Assembly (NCBI RefSeq): GCF_000281045.1
Contig: NW_008246097.1
Location: 505,594 to 569,593, forward strand
Length of the DNA stretch: 64,000 bases
DNA from: Saprolegnia diclina VS20
Lineage: Eukaryota; Oomycota; Saprolegniomycetes; Saprolegniales; Saprolegniaceae
Direction: 5' to 3'
Both the position numbers and the translations under genes were made by a program. Each line of letters opens with the position of its first letter. The stretch's first letter is position 1. The notes beneath the pieces were generated by a model. That model did no database searches. It had not been told where the DNA came from and saw only the letters and a list, made by a program, of their open reading frames with translations. Below, one piece after another: positions 23,193-33,305 of this stretch.

Positions 23193-25179
23193 CTACAGCT
23201 GGCAGAGCTGCTGAAACAGATCCGCGGCCCGCGCATCGTCCCAGGGCGCGCTACGCGGACGCGCATAAGCGTCGCGGGCCGCCGAGGAGAGCCACGTACG
23301 CAGCAGCGATCGGCTCGAGACGGACGTCCAGAGCGGGCAGCGAAACGCGCTTGCGGCTCCTCCGCTTCACTGGATGTTACCGGCCCATTCCGCAGGAGGA
23401 TAGGCAGTACCACACACTCCAGTGGCTTGGCAGTCGCAGCCTTGGCGCTGATTGGGGCCCGATGTAGCGACGGCAACGACGCATGCGCCGCGGACCTCGG
23501 AACCATACGGTTGCGAACCTTCGTGCGAGTGCTAATGGCTCGTCAGGACGCCGTCGACATCCACGAACGTACGTTGCCGCGTGGGGCAGCGACTGGCGTG
23601 CGACGTCGTCAGCTTGGTTGCCGTGCGCTGGGCGGTCGTCGCCGCACGCTGGCTTGGGTGCGATCGTGGGCGTCGACGCCGAGCGCGAGAGCGCTAGAAC
23701 TCGGTAATGCTGATTCATACAGAGCCAAGGAGTACTGGAGAGCGACCGAAGATACTCGTTCTCGTGCTGAAGCTGCTTGATTTGGGCCCGGAGGTCCATG
23801 ACGAGCTTGTCCTACGCAGCATGCTTCGATGCGCGATGCGATCTCGTCTCGTACGCCATTGTACCTGCGGGCTTAGGGCCACCGTTGGCTCGTTCTGTAT
23901 TCGCGCCACGCCCATGGCAAACTCGAGCGTCCGCGTCGACTCGCGGCTAAAGTCGGGCGACGCATTGACGCATGCTAGCATCAGCGTCCGACTGCGCCCG
24001 CCGAGGCTGTCGATGAGCAGCTATCGTCATAGTAGCGTGCGGACGCAGCTGCATAGAATCTCGGCAGCAAACCATCGTGAGCTTCGAGTCCCGGTACGGC
24101 ACGAACGTGGTCTTGTTGGTCGCGGCTGCATTGAGCGCTCCAATGACCTGGGCGAGAATGAATGGTGCTATGAAGGCGCCGTTGGCAACGTGCCTGGCTC
24201 AGACAGTACAGGCTCTTGTTGATGTATCCCGACTCCTTGAGCTGCGTGCCCACCGCACCCGTGTCCTAGAAGATGCATGCTGAGTCATGTGTCATGCAGA
24301 CGACGGCCGGCATGTACGTACATGGGCGCGCTCGCTTCCGGCCAAGTCGACGATCGTCAACTTGCCATACTTGCGCACGCCGTTCGTCTCGCTGTCGACA
24401 TACAACGTGACGAGGCAGTGGCTTCGGTTGGACCTGCACAAAGCTTTGTCATGGAGGGCAGGCAACGCAGCTACTCACCGGTCGTTGAGGCGGTGGCTCG
24501 AGTGCACGCGGTTGGCGGCGGCCGTAAGCACAACGGTCATGACTTCCTCGTACGTACTGCAAGCCACGACGGTGGCGTCTTCGAGGAAGAAGCCCGTGGC
24601 TTTGCTCCAGCGCACCGTGAGCGGACGCGCGCTTGGCGCGATCAAGTCGTGAACAGCCTCGTTGTAGATCTCGACGCACGTCACGCGCACTGCACTCTGG
24701 GTCTCGCCGAGCTTGGACGCGATGCAGTCCATGAGCAGCGCTACGCTGCGCGGCAAGAAGCCCTGGTTCGACCCGCGCAGGTCTAATACCACCTAAGATC
24801 CTATTTCATGTCGATGGCTGCGTACGCGTGGGCGGCACGAGGTACCGCTCGGGCCCAAAGATCGTGTGGGACTTGCCGGCGCCCGTCTAGCGCAAGAAGA
24901 GTCCGTTGCCAAGCGTCGAGACTTGCATTGGTGTACCTGGCCGTACGCAAAGATGGTGGACGCGTACCCGTCGACGGCGCTTTCCACGAGCGTGGTCATA
25001 CCCGATGCGACAAAGGCAGCCTCCTGGGTCATGGCCGCGTCCAGGAAGCGGTCGCAGCGAAAGCTCGCAGCTGCATCGCCATTTGCGACGAAGACGCGGC
25101 CATCGGCCCACGAGATGGCGGACGGTCCATGCGTACTTGGTCGCGCCCGCACCGCGACCCGGATCTTCTCGCTCCGCAT
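23193..25179 (-). CDS. Kinesin motor protein, short-tailed
   Basis: Microtubule motor of 486 residues in twelve exons: 25179-24937, 24886-24839, 24792-24479, 24433-24322, 24265-24194, 24147-24073, 24020-23865, 23811-23736, 23693-23573, 23531-23416, 23369-23300, 23250-23193. The motor starts almost at the N-terminus (KIRVAVRARPS). P-loop GQTGAGKS at 80-87 spans the first intron. Switch I reads NDRSNRSH (usually NxxSSRSH, so the second Ser is Asn). Switch II DLAGSER, then YINKSLYCLSQ and PYRDSKLTM. A short coiled coil (LRAQIKQLQHENEYLRSL) and a basic tail ending ADLFQQLCQL follow. Intron 5 is GC-AG (GCACGT donor at 24193). Subfamily not assigned; resembles short KIF12/orphan kinesins. Confidence 0.85.
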
Positions 25180-26137
25180 GCGACAGTTGTTTCCGATAAC
25201 CGTCCAAGCAACGTTACGTCGCCCACTGGATTTATCCGCGCAAGATCGCGGCGTCGGCGGTGCAGCGACGACTCGCAAGCTACTTGGCCGTGGTACGCGC
25301 GTCCAGCATCCCGTGGGCGAGCGTCCCAGACCGAACGTCGTTACTGCGCACGCGATGTCGACGCCAGCGGCCCCTGTGACCTAATGCTGCGGTGGCCTGT
25401 CGCCCCAACGTTGAAGTCGCGTTGACGCCGCGGTCAAAGAAACGGGGCATCGTTGACACCGCGTGAGGTGCCAGAGACGCTGCGCACGCGGGTTTTCTTG
25501 CCGCGAAGTGTCTTTTACGCCACGAGAGTGCGACACCGAGGCCGTGTCTCTACGACGGCCCTTTGCGCCGCCGGCGATGGCGACGGCACCAGGCGGCGCA
25601 CGAAGACGCTTTCACCGCCACCGGCAGCCACACAACTATATGCATCAGTGGTCTATAGCGTTAACGTCAACAGCACGCGTGCGCGACGGCCGCGGGGCGC
25701 TGCGATGATCGACCCGCCTCGAGGCAGTAATTGGGAGGTGCGGTTGAGCAACTTGTCGTGTTTTAAACAGAATCTCGACCGATGTGTTTTGATCAAGTAC
25801 GGAATCTCGCGGACCCTTCAGGACCTTTGCAAATCGCAGCTGCCCCCGGACCAAGAAAAAACTAGCGTCATCGCGCCAACGTCGACGCCAATACGTCGTC
25901 CCACTCGCTGCACCATCAAATACACGTCAACTGCAAGTCGCCTGGATCCAGAGAGTCTTTGTATGGTCAAGTCGTCGCTCAGTGACCTCGGAGGAGCTAC
26001 AACGGGGCTTGGAGTTGATGAAAAGTGATGGGGATCGGCCCAGGGTCCGTTGTTTGAGTGTTTAAAACACAAGTGGGGAGTGTTGGAAACAAAGGCAAAA
26101 TGGCGACAGGGGCGCGCACAAAGACAAAGACTGAGGA
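25180..26137. other. Divergent intergenic region, 958 nt
   Basis: Lies between the kinesin start (minus) and the PFK-2 start (plus). The open frame 25453-26028 (+) has no family signal and unlike codon use, so it was not called. GTTTAAA-type AT-rich motifs occur at about 25758 and 26058. Probably two promoters and 5' UTRs. Confidence 0.45.
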
Positions 26138-27691
26138 ATGGCGTTGACGCGGCGCGGGTCCCGGATCCTGGTCGAAGCAGATGGTATGTGGAGTTTAGAA
26201 AGCATGTCCTTCAAGCGACTCGTGCTCGTGACCGTCGGCCTCCCCGCGCGGGGCAAGAGCTTCGTCATGCGCAAGCTGACCAAGTACACGGCCTGGCTCG
26301 GGTTCCCGACCAAGATCTTCAACGCTGGCAACTACCGCCGCCAAGAAGGCATGGCAGCCATCGACGCCGCCTTCTTCGACGCCGAGAACGTCGACGCCAA
26401 GCGCATCCGCGACGAGGTACGCGACCTCCATCCCGTCCCAGGGCCTCAACCTCGCTCTATTAGCTCGCGATGGAAGCGCTCATGGAGCTCATTGCGTGGA
26501 TCGAGGACGGCGGCCACGTCGCGGTCTTTGACGCGACCAACACGACCAAGGCGCGACGCGAACTCGTGTGGCAGACGCTCAAGAGCGTGCCCAACATCCA
26601 AGTCATGTTTATCGAAAACATTTGCGACTCGATCCCGATGCTCGAGGCCAACTACCTCCGGTACCTTCGTCGTCCGCTTTGTACTCCTATTATGCTCACG
26701 CGCGACGTTGCTAGCAAGCTCAAGAACGACGACTACATCAACGCCGACCCCGAGACGGCGCTCGCCGACTTTAAGGAGCGCGTCGCCAAGTACGAGGCGG
26801 TCTACGAGACGATCGAGGACGCGGAGAACGACGGGCGCATCTGCTACGTCAAAGTCTTCAACGTACGACCACATAGTGTAGTAGATCGCTCATGCACATG
26901 CGCTGTAGGCGGGCGAGAAGGTCCAAGCGCGCTTTTGCCAGAGCTTCTTGCCGAGCCAAGCCGTGTCTTTTCTCCAGAACATCCACCTCTTTGAGCGCAA
27001 GCTCTGGCTCGTGCGGCCAGGCCCGAACCGCAACGGCGTGCAGCACATCCTCGGCGGCGACGAGGAGCTCACGGAAGACGGCCACGTGGTCGCGCACGCG
27101 CTCGCCGAGTTTATGGTGACGGCGATCGCCGAGACGAAGCGGCCCATCGACGTGTGGCACAGCACGATGAAGCGCGCCAAGCAGACGTCGTCGTACATCC
27201 CGCGCGAGCACGTCAAGCGCGTGGTCAAGACGACGCTACTGAACGAGCTCGGCGGCGGGGACTTTGAGGGCTTTACGCGCGAAGAGCTTGCAAACTATTA
27301 CCCGCGCCACTTTGACGCGCGGACCAAAGACAAGCTCCGCTACCGGTACGACGAGGCGTGCGAGCATGGATGGTCGATTCTAATCACGAGTAGGTATCCC
27401 GGGGCCGGGGGCGAGAGCTATATCGACGTCATTTGCCGTCTCCGCCCGCTCATCATTGAGTTTGAGCGCAAGAAGCGCGACTGCTTGATCATTTGCAGCG
27501 AGTCGATCATGCGCTGCCTCATGGGCTACTTTACGGGCGTCACGGCCGAGGACCTCCCGCACCTCCCGACCAAAGTGGGCATTGTCTACGAGCTCTCGCC
27601 GCACCGCGACGGCTGCGACATCAAGGAGCTCCCGCTCAACCTCCCCGACCAGCTCAAGGAGACGCTCGACGATTACATGCGCGATTTATAA
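26138..27691 (+). CDS. 6-phosphofructo-2-kinase with degenerate fructose-2,6-bisphosphatase domain
   Basis: Makes fructose-2,6-bisphosphate, the glycolytic regulator, from F6P and ATP in the cytosol. Exons 26138-26416, 26464-26660, 26715-26862, 26909-27345, 27394-27691; the last intron is 48 nt and in frame, recognised because removing it restores RYRYPGAGGESY. 452 residues. Kinase half intact: Walker A GLPARGKS (34-41), FNAGNYRRQ, Walker B VAVFDATNTT, ENICDS. In the phosphatase half the catalytic RHGE is RPGP (residues 244-247) and the second catalytic His in ICHQ is Ser389 (ICSESIMR); the acid in NELGGG remains. So a kinase-only enzyme is predicted. The start could also be the ATG at 26186 or 26204. 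Confidence 0.9.
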
Positions 27692-28000
27692 GCGCCAATA
27701 TTACATGTTTTCATTTACTAGTATACTAGTAGACCAGCTCGTAGACAACGAGAGAAGACCAACAGAAGAGCACTCGTCGCTGAGCAGATGAGTGGAGGCG
27801 TATCGTGGAGCCGTGTCCGACTTCCGGCACAAGCAGTCCTCTGACGTTTTTGATTAAACGACTAGACATACTACTGGAGACAGCGAGCGAGGCTGGGCGG
27901 TGCTTCGCTCGAAGAATGTGAAGAAGACCAGTAGAAGTAATAAGCTGCGCTGTATTGTCATTTAGCCAATCTCTCATTCCAATGGAGTAAAGCACTCCAT
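27692..28000. other. Convergent 3' flanks
   Basis: 309 nt between the PFK-2 stop (plus) and the eL6 stop (minus). It holds a small palindrome, ctagtatactag, at 27718-27729, otherwise nothing recognisable. Confidence 0.4.
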
Positions 28001-29167
28001 TTAGAACTTCATCTCGTGGACGCGGTCGTTCTTCGTGAGCGAGAACTTGGCGTTGAGGTAGTGCTTGAGGGCCGGGACGGCGGCGATCTTCTTGAGAAGA
28101 GCGGCGTCGACGATCTTCTGGTCCTTCTTGCGCTGCTCCGAGACGATGGCAGCCTAGAAACAATACCATCAGCATTTGCGTGACTGGGAACTTTTGTTGT
28201 AGCGATTCCAAGCGCCGAGACGGCGCGTCACACAATAAAGTATGACGCGCCTTGTGTCACAAGTGGTCGTTTGACCCACCACAACAGATGCAAAGAGTGC
28301 AGCGTACCGTCGAGGCCTGGGCGAAGAAAGCCTCTTCGTCCTTCTTCGACGACGTCTTCTCGCGGGCGAAGTAGGCGTCGTTGATCTCCGGGAGCTTGAC
28401 GTCCGAGATATCAACCTTCGTCGACGTGGCGATGACGAAGGCCTGGTTCACGCGGCGAAGCGGGACACCGTTGACCTTGTACGGGCCTACATAAAGAGCG
28501 AGATCAGCGTTGTGCTCTCACACACAGACATGCAGCGCCCGGATTCCTCAGGTCTCATAATCTGAAATTCCTCGGCTGGAATCGCGACAAGGGCTACGCC
28601 GGGCACACGACACCGCCACCGACGCCAGGATGACCGACTTCTCACTCCGATCCATCCCGACGCCGGCGCAGCATGCCGCATGGATCCATTGCGGCCCAGG
28701 TCTTGATGGCAGGCCTCTCAGGTGTCGTTTTTCATCGTCGGAATCCTTCGAGTGGGCGCATTCACATACAGGACATGCAACGTACCGGTGACGAGGAGCG
28801 TGCCCGAAGCAAGCTGCTTAAGGAACACGACGCGCTTGCCACGGAAGCGGCCCGAAAGGAGGATGAGGACCGTGCCGGGGGTGATCGAGGCGCGGAGCTT
28901 GGCGGTCTTGACCGAGTTGCGGGCGGTCTTGGCCGACGGGAGCGGCTTCGGGACGTAGTCCGTGGGGTACCACTTGGGCTTGCGGAGCGTCTTGGTGACG
29001 ACAGCCTTCTTCTGCGAGGCCTTGGGGCCGGCCTTGAAGCGGCCGTTCGTGCGGGCGAGCGAGTTGGCCGAGATGGCGTTGATGCCACGGGCCAAGACAA
29101 CGTTCTGGCGGCGGGCGACCGTCTTCTTGGCGGCGGGCTTCTTAGCGGCAGTCTTAGCAGGAGCCAT
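28001..29167 (-). CDS. RPL6: 60S ribosomal protein eL6
   Basis: Large-subunit ribosomal protein. Exons 29167-28786, 28486-28308 and 28153-28001, 237 residues. The N-terminus is lysine/alanine-rich ([16 protein letters not shown]), then [36 protein letters not shown] and [19 protein letters not shown] across the first junction, the last two being eL6 signatures. The C-terminus [15 protein letters not shown]...VHEMKF follows family pattern. Introns are 299 and 154 nt, three to six times the size of others in the window. The first encloses a candidate box C/D snoRNA, which is a common arrangement in ribosomal protein genes. Confidence 0.95.
28541..28746 (-). ncRNA. Candidate intronic box C/D snoRNA in eL6 intron 1
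   Basis: On the minus strand a 206-nt stretch is closed by a perfect 7-bp terminal stem (GGATTCC ... GGAATCC). Directly inside the 5' arm is a C-box-like ACGATGA (consensus RTGATGA, one mismatch). Directly before the 3' arm is a D box CTGA. This is the architecture of a box C/D snoRNA. The length is above the usual 70-130 nt and nearer to U3-like RNAs, but the U3 box A is not seen. Host intron position in a ribosomal protein gene supports it. Confidence 0.35.
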
Positions 29168-29913
29168 CGATTACTTCTTTCTCGAAATGACAAGTGGACG
29201 CGAGATTGCACTCGCGCTCATGCCAACCACCAATCGCCTCTCGCACCAGTCATTTGCCACTCGTATCCGGACATCATCCGTATAAACCTCTCAAACTACA
29301 TATTGGATGCGACAATATTTCAGCCGAAATTGGCGCCAAGCAACCACCCCAGCGCTCGAGCCACACAGAGGACAGAGATGGCGTGGAGGCTTGTGATAGG
29401 CGTCGCCTCGGTCTCTCGTCAGTGCTGGAAAGATTGTTGGCGCTACGATACGACAGCGCGGTCATGGGAAGGTGACGCCTGAATGCTGAAGGCCAATGGG
29501 TCTCCGAAGATCGGACCATCGCCGTCGATGACCTCGGGCGACTTTATCGTTATTGCACGTGGGCAAGCTACGGTGTGTCGTGCGCTTGGCCATGCATGGC
29601 TCTATCGCAGCACCATTGATACGCGCTGTCTCCCGTCCCGTACACTATAGGCACCACGAGATTGCTTTCCCGGGTTCCATCTCGTATTTTACGTTGGAAA
29701 AAACGGGAATTGCTACGTATGCTCTCTTCTCGGCAAAGTGACGATGAGGTACGCGCTCTTCCGGGCCCTTTCGTCGCTGCACCTCGTCAATGAGAAATCT
29801 CAGAAATCGCCGCCTCTGCCACCTTCCAACGTTCCACTGGCCATGTTCGATTCGGCACATGTGCCGAAAATAATCACGTCGTGCCACAATCGAACTCGTC
29901 GAGCAAGAGAAGA
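29168..29913. other. Divergent intergenic region, 746 nt
   Basis: Between the eL6 start (minus) and the E2 enzyme start (plus). Moderately AT-rich; short open frames only, no family signal. It must contain the eL6 promoter. Nothing else recognised. Confidence 0.45.
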
Positions 29914-30474
29914 ATGGCTCCGTCCATGGCAACGACGCGGCTCCGGAAGGAGTACGTGGCGCTGAAGAAGAAGCCGGTCGACAACATCGAGGCCGTCCCG
30001 CTCGAGAGCAACATCCTCGAGTGGCACTACGTCATCCGTGGCGTCGGCGTCTACGAAGGCGGGCTCTACCACGGCAAGCTCAAGTTCCCGCCCGAGTACC
30101 CGATGAAGCCGCCGTCCGTGTACATGGCGACGCCCAGTGGCCGCTTCGAGCCCAACACGCGCCTCTGCTTGAGCATGTCGGACTTCCACCCGGAGACGTG
30201 GAACCCCATGTGGTCGGTCGGCAGCATCCTCACGGGCCTCTTCTCCTTCATGAACGAAGACACGCCGACGACCGGGAGCATCGAGACGACGGACGAAGAG
30301 AAGCAGCGCTTGGCGGCGGCGTCCTTGGCGCACAACTGCCTCCCGACCAACACGACCTTTCGGAAGCTCTTCCCGCACTACGTTGAGCTGCATGACGAGC
30401 GCGTCAAGGAAGCCGCGGCGAAAGCGGTCTCGGGCGTCGAAGAAGGACTCGACAAGATGGCGCTTCAAGCGTAG
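29914..30474 (+). CDS. UBE2J (Ubc6)-like ubiquitin-conjugating enzyme without membrane anchor
   Basis: E2 enzyme of the Ubc6/UBE2J branch, which serves ER-associated degradation. 186 residues, intronless, from the ATG opening MAPSMATTRLRKEY. Family features are LEWHYVIRG, YHGKLKFPPEYPMKPPSVYM, the active-site cysteine in NTRLCLSMSDFHPETWNP, and WSVGSILTGLFSFMNED. UBE2J enzymes lack the classic HPN, as here. The usual C-terminal transmembrane anchor is absent: the protein ends in a hydrophilic helix (KEAAAKAVSGVEEGLDKM). It may therefore be cytosolic, or recruited to the ER by a partner. Confidence 0.9.
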   Translation: MAPSMATTRLRKEYVALKKKPVDNIEAVPLESNILEWHYVIRGVGVYEGGLYHGKLKFPPEYPMKPPSVYMATPSGRFEPNTRLCLSMSDFHPETWNPMWSVGSILTGLFSFMNEDTPTTGSIETTDEEKQRLAAASLAHNCLPTNTTFRKLFPHYVELHDERVKEAAAKAVSGVEEGLDKMALQA

Positions 30475-30521
30475 AGCTGTCTCGTGTTCATTGCACATAT
30501 ATATATACCTCTACCGATCGT

Positions 30522-32252
30522 CTAAGGTCTCGTTACGTCGACGTCGGTGACGACCTGCATGTAGAGCTTGCCGAGGAGCATGATGGCGCTCATGGCGCCA
30601 TAGCCCACGCAGACGTAGAGATACATCGCGTGCGTAGCCCAGTATGCGTTCATCGCTGGCAGCATCGTACCGGGTCGCACAAGTGGGAGCGCGGCCTCCT
30701 TCGGGAGCTCGAGCCCGAGCGTGGCCGCGCGGTGGCGGAGGTAGACCCACGCACACGCCCCACCCGCGAGCCGCGTTAGAAACTGCGCGAGGGCCGAGTA
30801 GAGCACAAACGACAGACTCATAGTGGCAATGGACGGCGAGAGGACGCGCCAATGCAGTGAGATCTCGAGCACAAAGAGACTCGGGATGATGAGCGAGCTC
30901 GCCAGGTCCAGCACCATGTTCTGGCGCGCCTTGAGGAGCCGGCTGCATTGCACGTGGGCGCGCTCGAGGACCGGCGCGGACTCTTTTCCAAGGCAATTGC
31001 TCAGGAGCCACGTGCCGAGGTCGTTGAGGCACTTGCTGTCGCGCGTAAAGATGCGGCCAAACGTCAACAGCAAGAGGAGGCCGTAGACTGCGTCAAAGCG
31101 CTGCGTGCCTGTGAATGCCATGTACCTACTCAGTACGCAAAGTAAGTGGCATCCAGAATGAAGATAGACCAACCCGAATATGCTATCGAAAAGCTGCAAC
31201 AGCGTCAGCAAGATCACGTGGTCTTCCTCGGACGTGGCGTAGAGCGCAACGAGGCGCCAGAGATGCCCGTATGTGCCCATGAGGACGTAGTAGGCGAGCG
31301 TCGCAAAGATGCTCTTGGACGACCCGTTGCCATTTTGGCCAAAAAGGTTCTCAACCACAAAGGTGGGCAGGGCGTGGATGCACATCTAGTGGGTGGCATC
31401 AGCGCATAGCAATCGTGTGTATCGTACCTGGAACGAGGTGAAGAGGAGGCAAAAGCCGCGGCTGCGCGACGCGTGCCATTGGGACCGCGTGCCGAGCGCC
31501 AAGAGCACATGCACGAAGAAGAGAGGCCCGACCGCGATGAGGTTGATGGACGGCTCGAGGTACGGCAGCACCATCGACGCCGCCGAGTAGAGCATGACAT
31601 CGTAGCCGGCGAGTTGTGGCTGGCCGAGACGGACAAGGACTTGTTGCACATAGCTGATGTCACGCTGCGGGCGTGGAGAAGGCAGAGCTGCAGAGATCGC
31701 GTGCAGCGACGGGCCACACGCTGCGACCGTCGAATTGCGACGACTGCTCGTCGCGTAGTACGGGTACCCGTACATGACTGCAAAGTAGAGAGCAAAGTGG
31801 ACAGTGACGAGGACCTTGAAGAGGCTTGTCGTGTGCCGCGGGCTCTCCCAGAGGTGTTTGTTGGGCGGCGCGGCGAGGTAGACGAGCTCCGATGCGAGCT
31901 CGGCGCCAACGAGGCAGACGTAAAAGCCGCGGCAGTAGAGGCTCCGCGCCGCCCGAGGCTGCGAGAGGAGCCATGGGTACCCCACAAGGACAACGTCACC
32001 GAGACGCGTGAGGAGTAGCCAGGTAATGTGGGCTGGGAAGGCGTCGATGGCCGCCGTGTCGCGATAGTATTTGGCAAGAGCGTAGGCTCCAAACGACGTC
32101 AGCGACGAGACGAGGAGGACGCACCGCGCATGGTGCGAGCACAGAATCTAGATGCGCATCAGAGAGCGCGAGAAGACGAAGAGGAGGAGTACGATCCAGA
32201 GGTCGTGCGGAAGCGCGCAGACAAGCGAGCGCACGTCGTTGGCGTCCGACAT
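30522..32252 (-). CDS. Multipass membrane protein, unknown family
   Basis: Exons 32252-32193, 32147-31428 and 31385-30522, introns 45 and 42 nt; up to 547 residues. About ten hydrophobic helices, for example WLLLTRLGDVVLVGYPWLL, NLIAVGPLFFVHVLLAL, AMYLYVCVGYGAMSAIMLLG. No known signature was recognised. An AT-rich 48-nt stretch near 31178-31131, starting after codon ...SIFG (GTTGGT ... GAGTAG), keeps the frame whether read or removed, so it may be an in-frame intron. Start chosen at MSDANDVRSL because the first intron then keeps phase. Layout with paired aromatic-rich helices could suggest a receptor or lipid-related protein, but this is a guess. Confidence 0.6.
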
Positions 32253-33305
32253 ACCGCAATCGTATCTCTTGCGTTGAAACCGAGTGCATCTCGTTCTGCT
32301 TCTCCTTTTCTGATAGGTGAATGGACACTTCGAAAATGACGTTGCTGCGTTCGATACACCTTGCATCCGAGCGCAGCTTGGCTGTATGACGTAACCCAAG
32401 CAACGCTCGAGAGGCCAATTGTCACTGTGGAAAACACGAAACATGGAAATTTGAAAGTCAAAGTTGCGATTCGAAAGACGATTCGACGTGTCTAGCCGCA
32501 CATAGTACTAGTGTGCGCTCTCTATTTGCAATGCACTGAAGCTGTAAGAGGTCCTTCTTGCGTCCAAGCACAGCCTGCACCGGCTCATGTTGGTGAAATT
32601 GTCCAGGGGCTCGATCTCGCCCTCGAGTATAAACAGATTCATCGCCGACGATGACGAGCTACCCGACGTCGGTTTGTCGTTTGCTGCTTTCTCAGCTCTA
32701 GAGACTGCGCGATTGAAGAGCTGCACTCTCGGGCGTCACAGAAGGGTTCGATCCTCGCCTTCGACATGTCTGGACATTTCATAATCCGCCCCTAACGACG
32801 GCGATACAGAGCTGTTGGCGACAGCACTCGAGTCGCAACGCAACTGGAACCCTTTTTGTCTCTGGGGAAAACTCCATTTCAATGATTTTTCCAATCTACT
32901 GTCCTAGACATTACAATGTGCGCTGTGTCGATGCAGACGTCGATTCTGGAGTAGTCGTACATGCTCGCAACGCACCGAGTCACATGATCTCACAGCCGGC
33001 CCTTTGCCTCGACCAGATCCTCTTTGCTCGTCAGCCGCCTCGACCACAAAGCTCCGTTGTGTAATAGTTGTTGCGCGGTCTCTGTCCTCACTTCCTTACC
33101 AATATTGTCGCGTCCATAGCGAGGAGCCATCGCTGTTTTGCGCTCCGTTTACTCGGACGCTGCACGGCGGCTGGGATAATGGTAGCTCGAGCTCCTGGCG
33201 CGGGAAGATCGCATGCGGAAGAGTCCACCACCAATGCTCGGCCAATCAGATGCGCTGAATTCGCTTGATACACCAATCACATTTGTTTCGAGCCCTCGAC
33301 CAAGC
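32253..33305. other. Divergent intergenic region, 1,053 nt
   Basis: Between the membrane-protein gene (minus) and NSUN6 (plus). Only short frames. A ggttcgatcc string near 32744 resembles a tRNA T-loop, but no cloverleaf forms around it. No other feature is recognised. Confidence 0.4.

Noticed and set aside
25453..26028. 191-codon plus frame in the kinesin/PFK-2 gap
   Set aside because: Codon use unlike real genes here, no domain, and it lies where two promoters are expected.
28673..29482. 269-codon plus frame over eL6
   Set aside because: Antisense to the clear ribosomal protein eL6 exons.
32735..32765. tRNA-like T-loop string (ggttcgatcc)
   Set aside because: T-stem pairs poorly and no acceptor, D or anticodon arms can be drawn around it.
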